Positions 63,179 through 64,000 of a DNA stretch of 64,000 nt are shown one piece after another. The notes under the pieces are model-generated. The model made no database searches and had not been told where the DNA came from. It saw only the letters and a list, made by a program, of their open reading frames with translations. The position numbers and the translations under genes were made by a program. Origin of the DNA: an uncultured Alistipes sp. (lineage in GTDB: Bacteria; Bacteroidota; Bacteroidia; Bacteroidales; Rikenellaceae); NCBI GenBank assembly GCA_937899895.1, contig CALBQR010000058.1, positions 43,211 to 107,210 of the forward strand, given 5' to 3'. Position 1 is the first letter of the stretch. Each line of letters begins with the position of its first letter.

Positions 63179-64000
63179 ATGGCAGACGAAAAAATCATCT
63201 TTTCAATGGTCGGCGTGAGCAAAACTTTCACCAACCAGAAAAAGGTCTTGAACAACATCTACCTCTCATTCTTCTATGGTGCCAAGATCGGCATCATCGG
63301 TCTGAACGGATCGGGTAAATCTACCCTGATGAAGATCATCGCCGGAATCGACAAGAACTATCAGGGCGAGGTGGTTTTCTCACCGGGTTACACCGTAGGT
63401 TATTTGGAGCAGGAGCCGCAGCTCGACGACACGAAGACCGTCCGCGAGGTGGTCGAAGAGGGTTGCGCCGCAACCGTAGCTCTGCTCAAAGAGTACGAGG
63501 AGATCAACAATAAATTTATGGAGCCGATGAGCGACGACGAAATGGCACGTCTGATCGAGCGTCAGGGCGAGCTGACCGAGCAGATCGACCAGGTAAATGG
63601 CTGGGAGCTGGATAGCGTTTTGGAGCGTGCGATGGACGCTCTGCGTTGTCCCGATGCCGATCAGTCGGTGAAGGTTCTGTCGGGTGGTGAGCGCCGCCGT
63701 GTGGCTCTGTGCCGTCTGTTGTTGCAGCAGCCCGATGTGTTGTTGCTCGACGAGCCTACCAACCACCTCGACGCCGAGAGTATCGATTGGTTGGAGCAGC
63801 ACTTGCAGCAGTACAAGGGTACGGTCATCGCTGTTACGCACGACCGTTATTTCTTGGATAACGTTGCGGGTTGGATCTTGGAGCTCGACCGTGGCGAGGG
63901 TATTCCCTGGAAGGGCAACTATTCGGGTTGGCTCGATCAGAAGTCAAAGCGTCTGGCAATGGAGGAGAAGCAGGAGAGCAAGCGTCGCAAGACCTTGGAG
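63179..64000 (+). CDS. ettA: Energy-dependent translational throttle protein EttA (partial)
   Basis: 274 codons are visible and the frame runs off the window end. It is an ABC-F ATPase: the first domain begins [17 protein letters not shown], with Walker [13 protein letters not shown], arm region (about 95-140), signature [12 protein letters not shown], Walker B '[14 protein letters not shown]' and '[11 protein letters not shown]'. The linker '[18 protein letters not shown]' is typical of EttA. EttA binds the ribosomal E site and slows translation when ADP is high. The second ATPase domain lies outside the window. Confidence 0.93.
   Translation, partial: MADEKIIFSMVGVSKTFTNQKKVLNNIYLSFFYGAKIGIIGLNGSGKSTLMKIIAGIDKNYQGEVVFSPGYTVGYLEQEPQLDDTKTVREVVEEGCAATVALLKEYEEINNKFMEPMSDDEMARLIERQGELTEQIDQVNGWELDSVLERAMDALRCPDADQSVKVLSGGERRRVALCRLLLQQPDVLLLDEPTNHLDAESIDWLEQHLQQYKGTVIAVTHDRYFLDNVAGWILELDRGEGIPWKGNYSGWLDQKSKRLAMEEKQESKRRKTLE

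Overview
The window looks like a chromosomal segment of a Bacteroidales bacterium, most likely Rikenellaceae (Alistipes or a relative). Three things point there. First, many genes are preceded by the Bacteroidetes sigma-ABfr -7 box TAnnTTTG (usually TATCTTTG), and Shine-Dalgarno sequences are largely absent. Second, several genes are lineage-typical: DUF3822 next to rsmD, a FeoA-FeoB fusion, a 58-residue histone H1-like protein, and DnaE with a helical insert in its PHP domain. Third, there is a probable cysteate synthase, the enzyme expected in sulfonolipid producers such as Alistipes. The genus is inference. Nearly everything is ordinary core chromosome. I see no prophage, transposase, CRISPR array or antibiotic-resistance island.

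Layout. 1-6.3 kb (mostly minus): a partial FUSC-like membrane protein, an exported protein, then nspC - cysteate synthase - manA, and DUF3822-rsmD. 6.3-13 kb: a membrane-anchored protein, a compact RecD-like helicase, an exported GIN-domain protein, mutS, a rod-shaped structured RNA that resembles 6S RNA in architecture, and a small lipoprotein. 13-18.7 kb: udk, gyrB, an MgtC-family protein, a small outer-membrane barrel, tmRNA (ssrA) whose 3' end and terminator are tandemly duplicated, and ftsE. 18.8-29 kb: a YidE/AspT-type transporter, feoAB with a Cys-rich partner, and a complete RND efflux operon. 29-34.9 kb: histone H1-like protein, an envelope operon (YtfJ-like, Omp85-like barrel, EptA-like phosphoethanolamine transferase), DoxX, mtgA and a low-molecular-weight phosphatase. 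34.9-43.9 kb: fabG, glyA, DUF2461, an M20 dipeptidase, a phosphohexosamine mutase, a nucleoside phosphorylase, dnaN and an exonuclease. 43.9-53 kb: a LysM/ligand-binding lipid-envelope-type protein, a second GIN protein, rex, a ribF-like gene without a recognisable kinase domain, guaB, a thioesterase, htpG with a sigma-54-like promoter, and a PepSY-like lipoprotein. 53-64 kb: galM-type epimerase, trxA, dnaE, DUF2007, aroE, DUF368 (undecaprenyl-phosphate translocase family), a GH20 hexosaminidase, rubrerythrin and the start of ettA.

Functional threads. Replication and repair: mutS, gyrB, dnaN, dnaE, a DnaQ-type exonuclease and the RecD-like helicase. Envelope building and remodelling: the phosphohexosamine mutase, mtgA, DUF368, EptA, the RND pump and GH20. 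Redox and iron: feoAB, rex, rubrerythrin and trxA, fitting an anaerobe that meets occasional oxygen. The items most worth a second look are the ssrA 3'-end tandem repeats, the rod-shaped RNA, the cysteate synthase operon and the htpG promoter.
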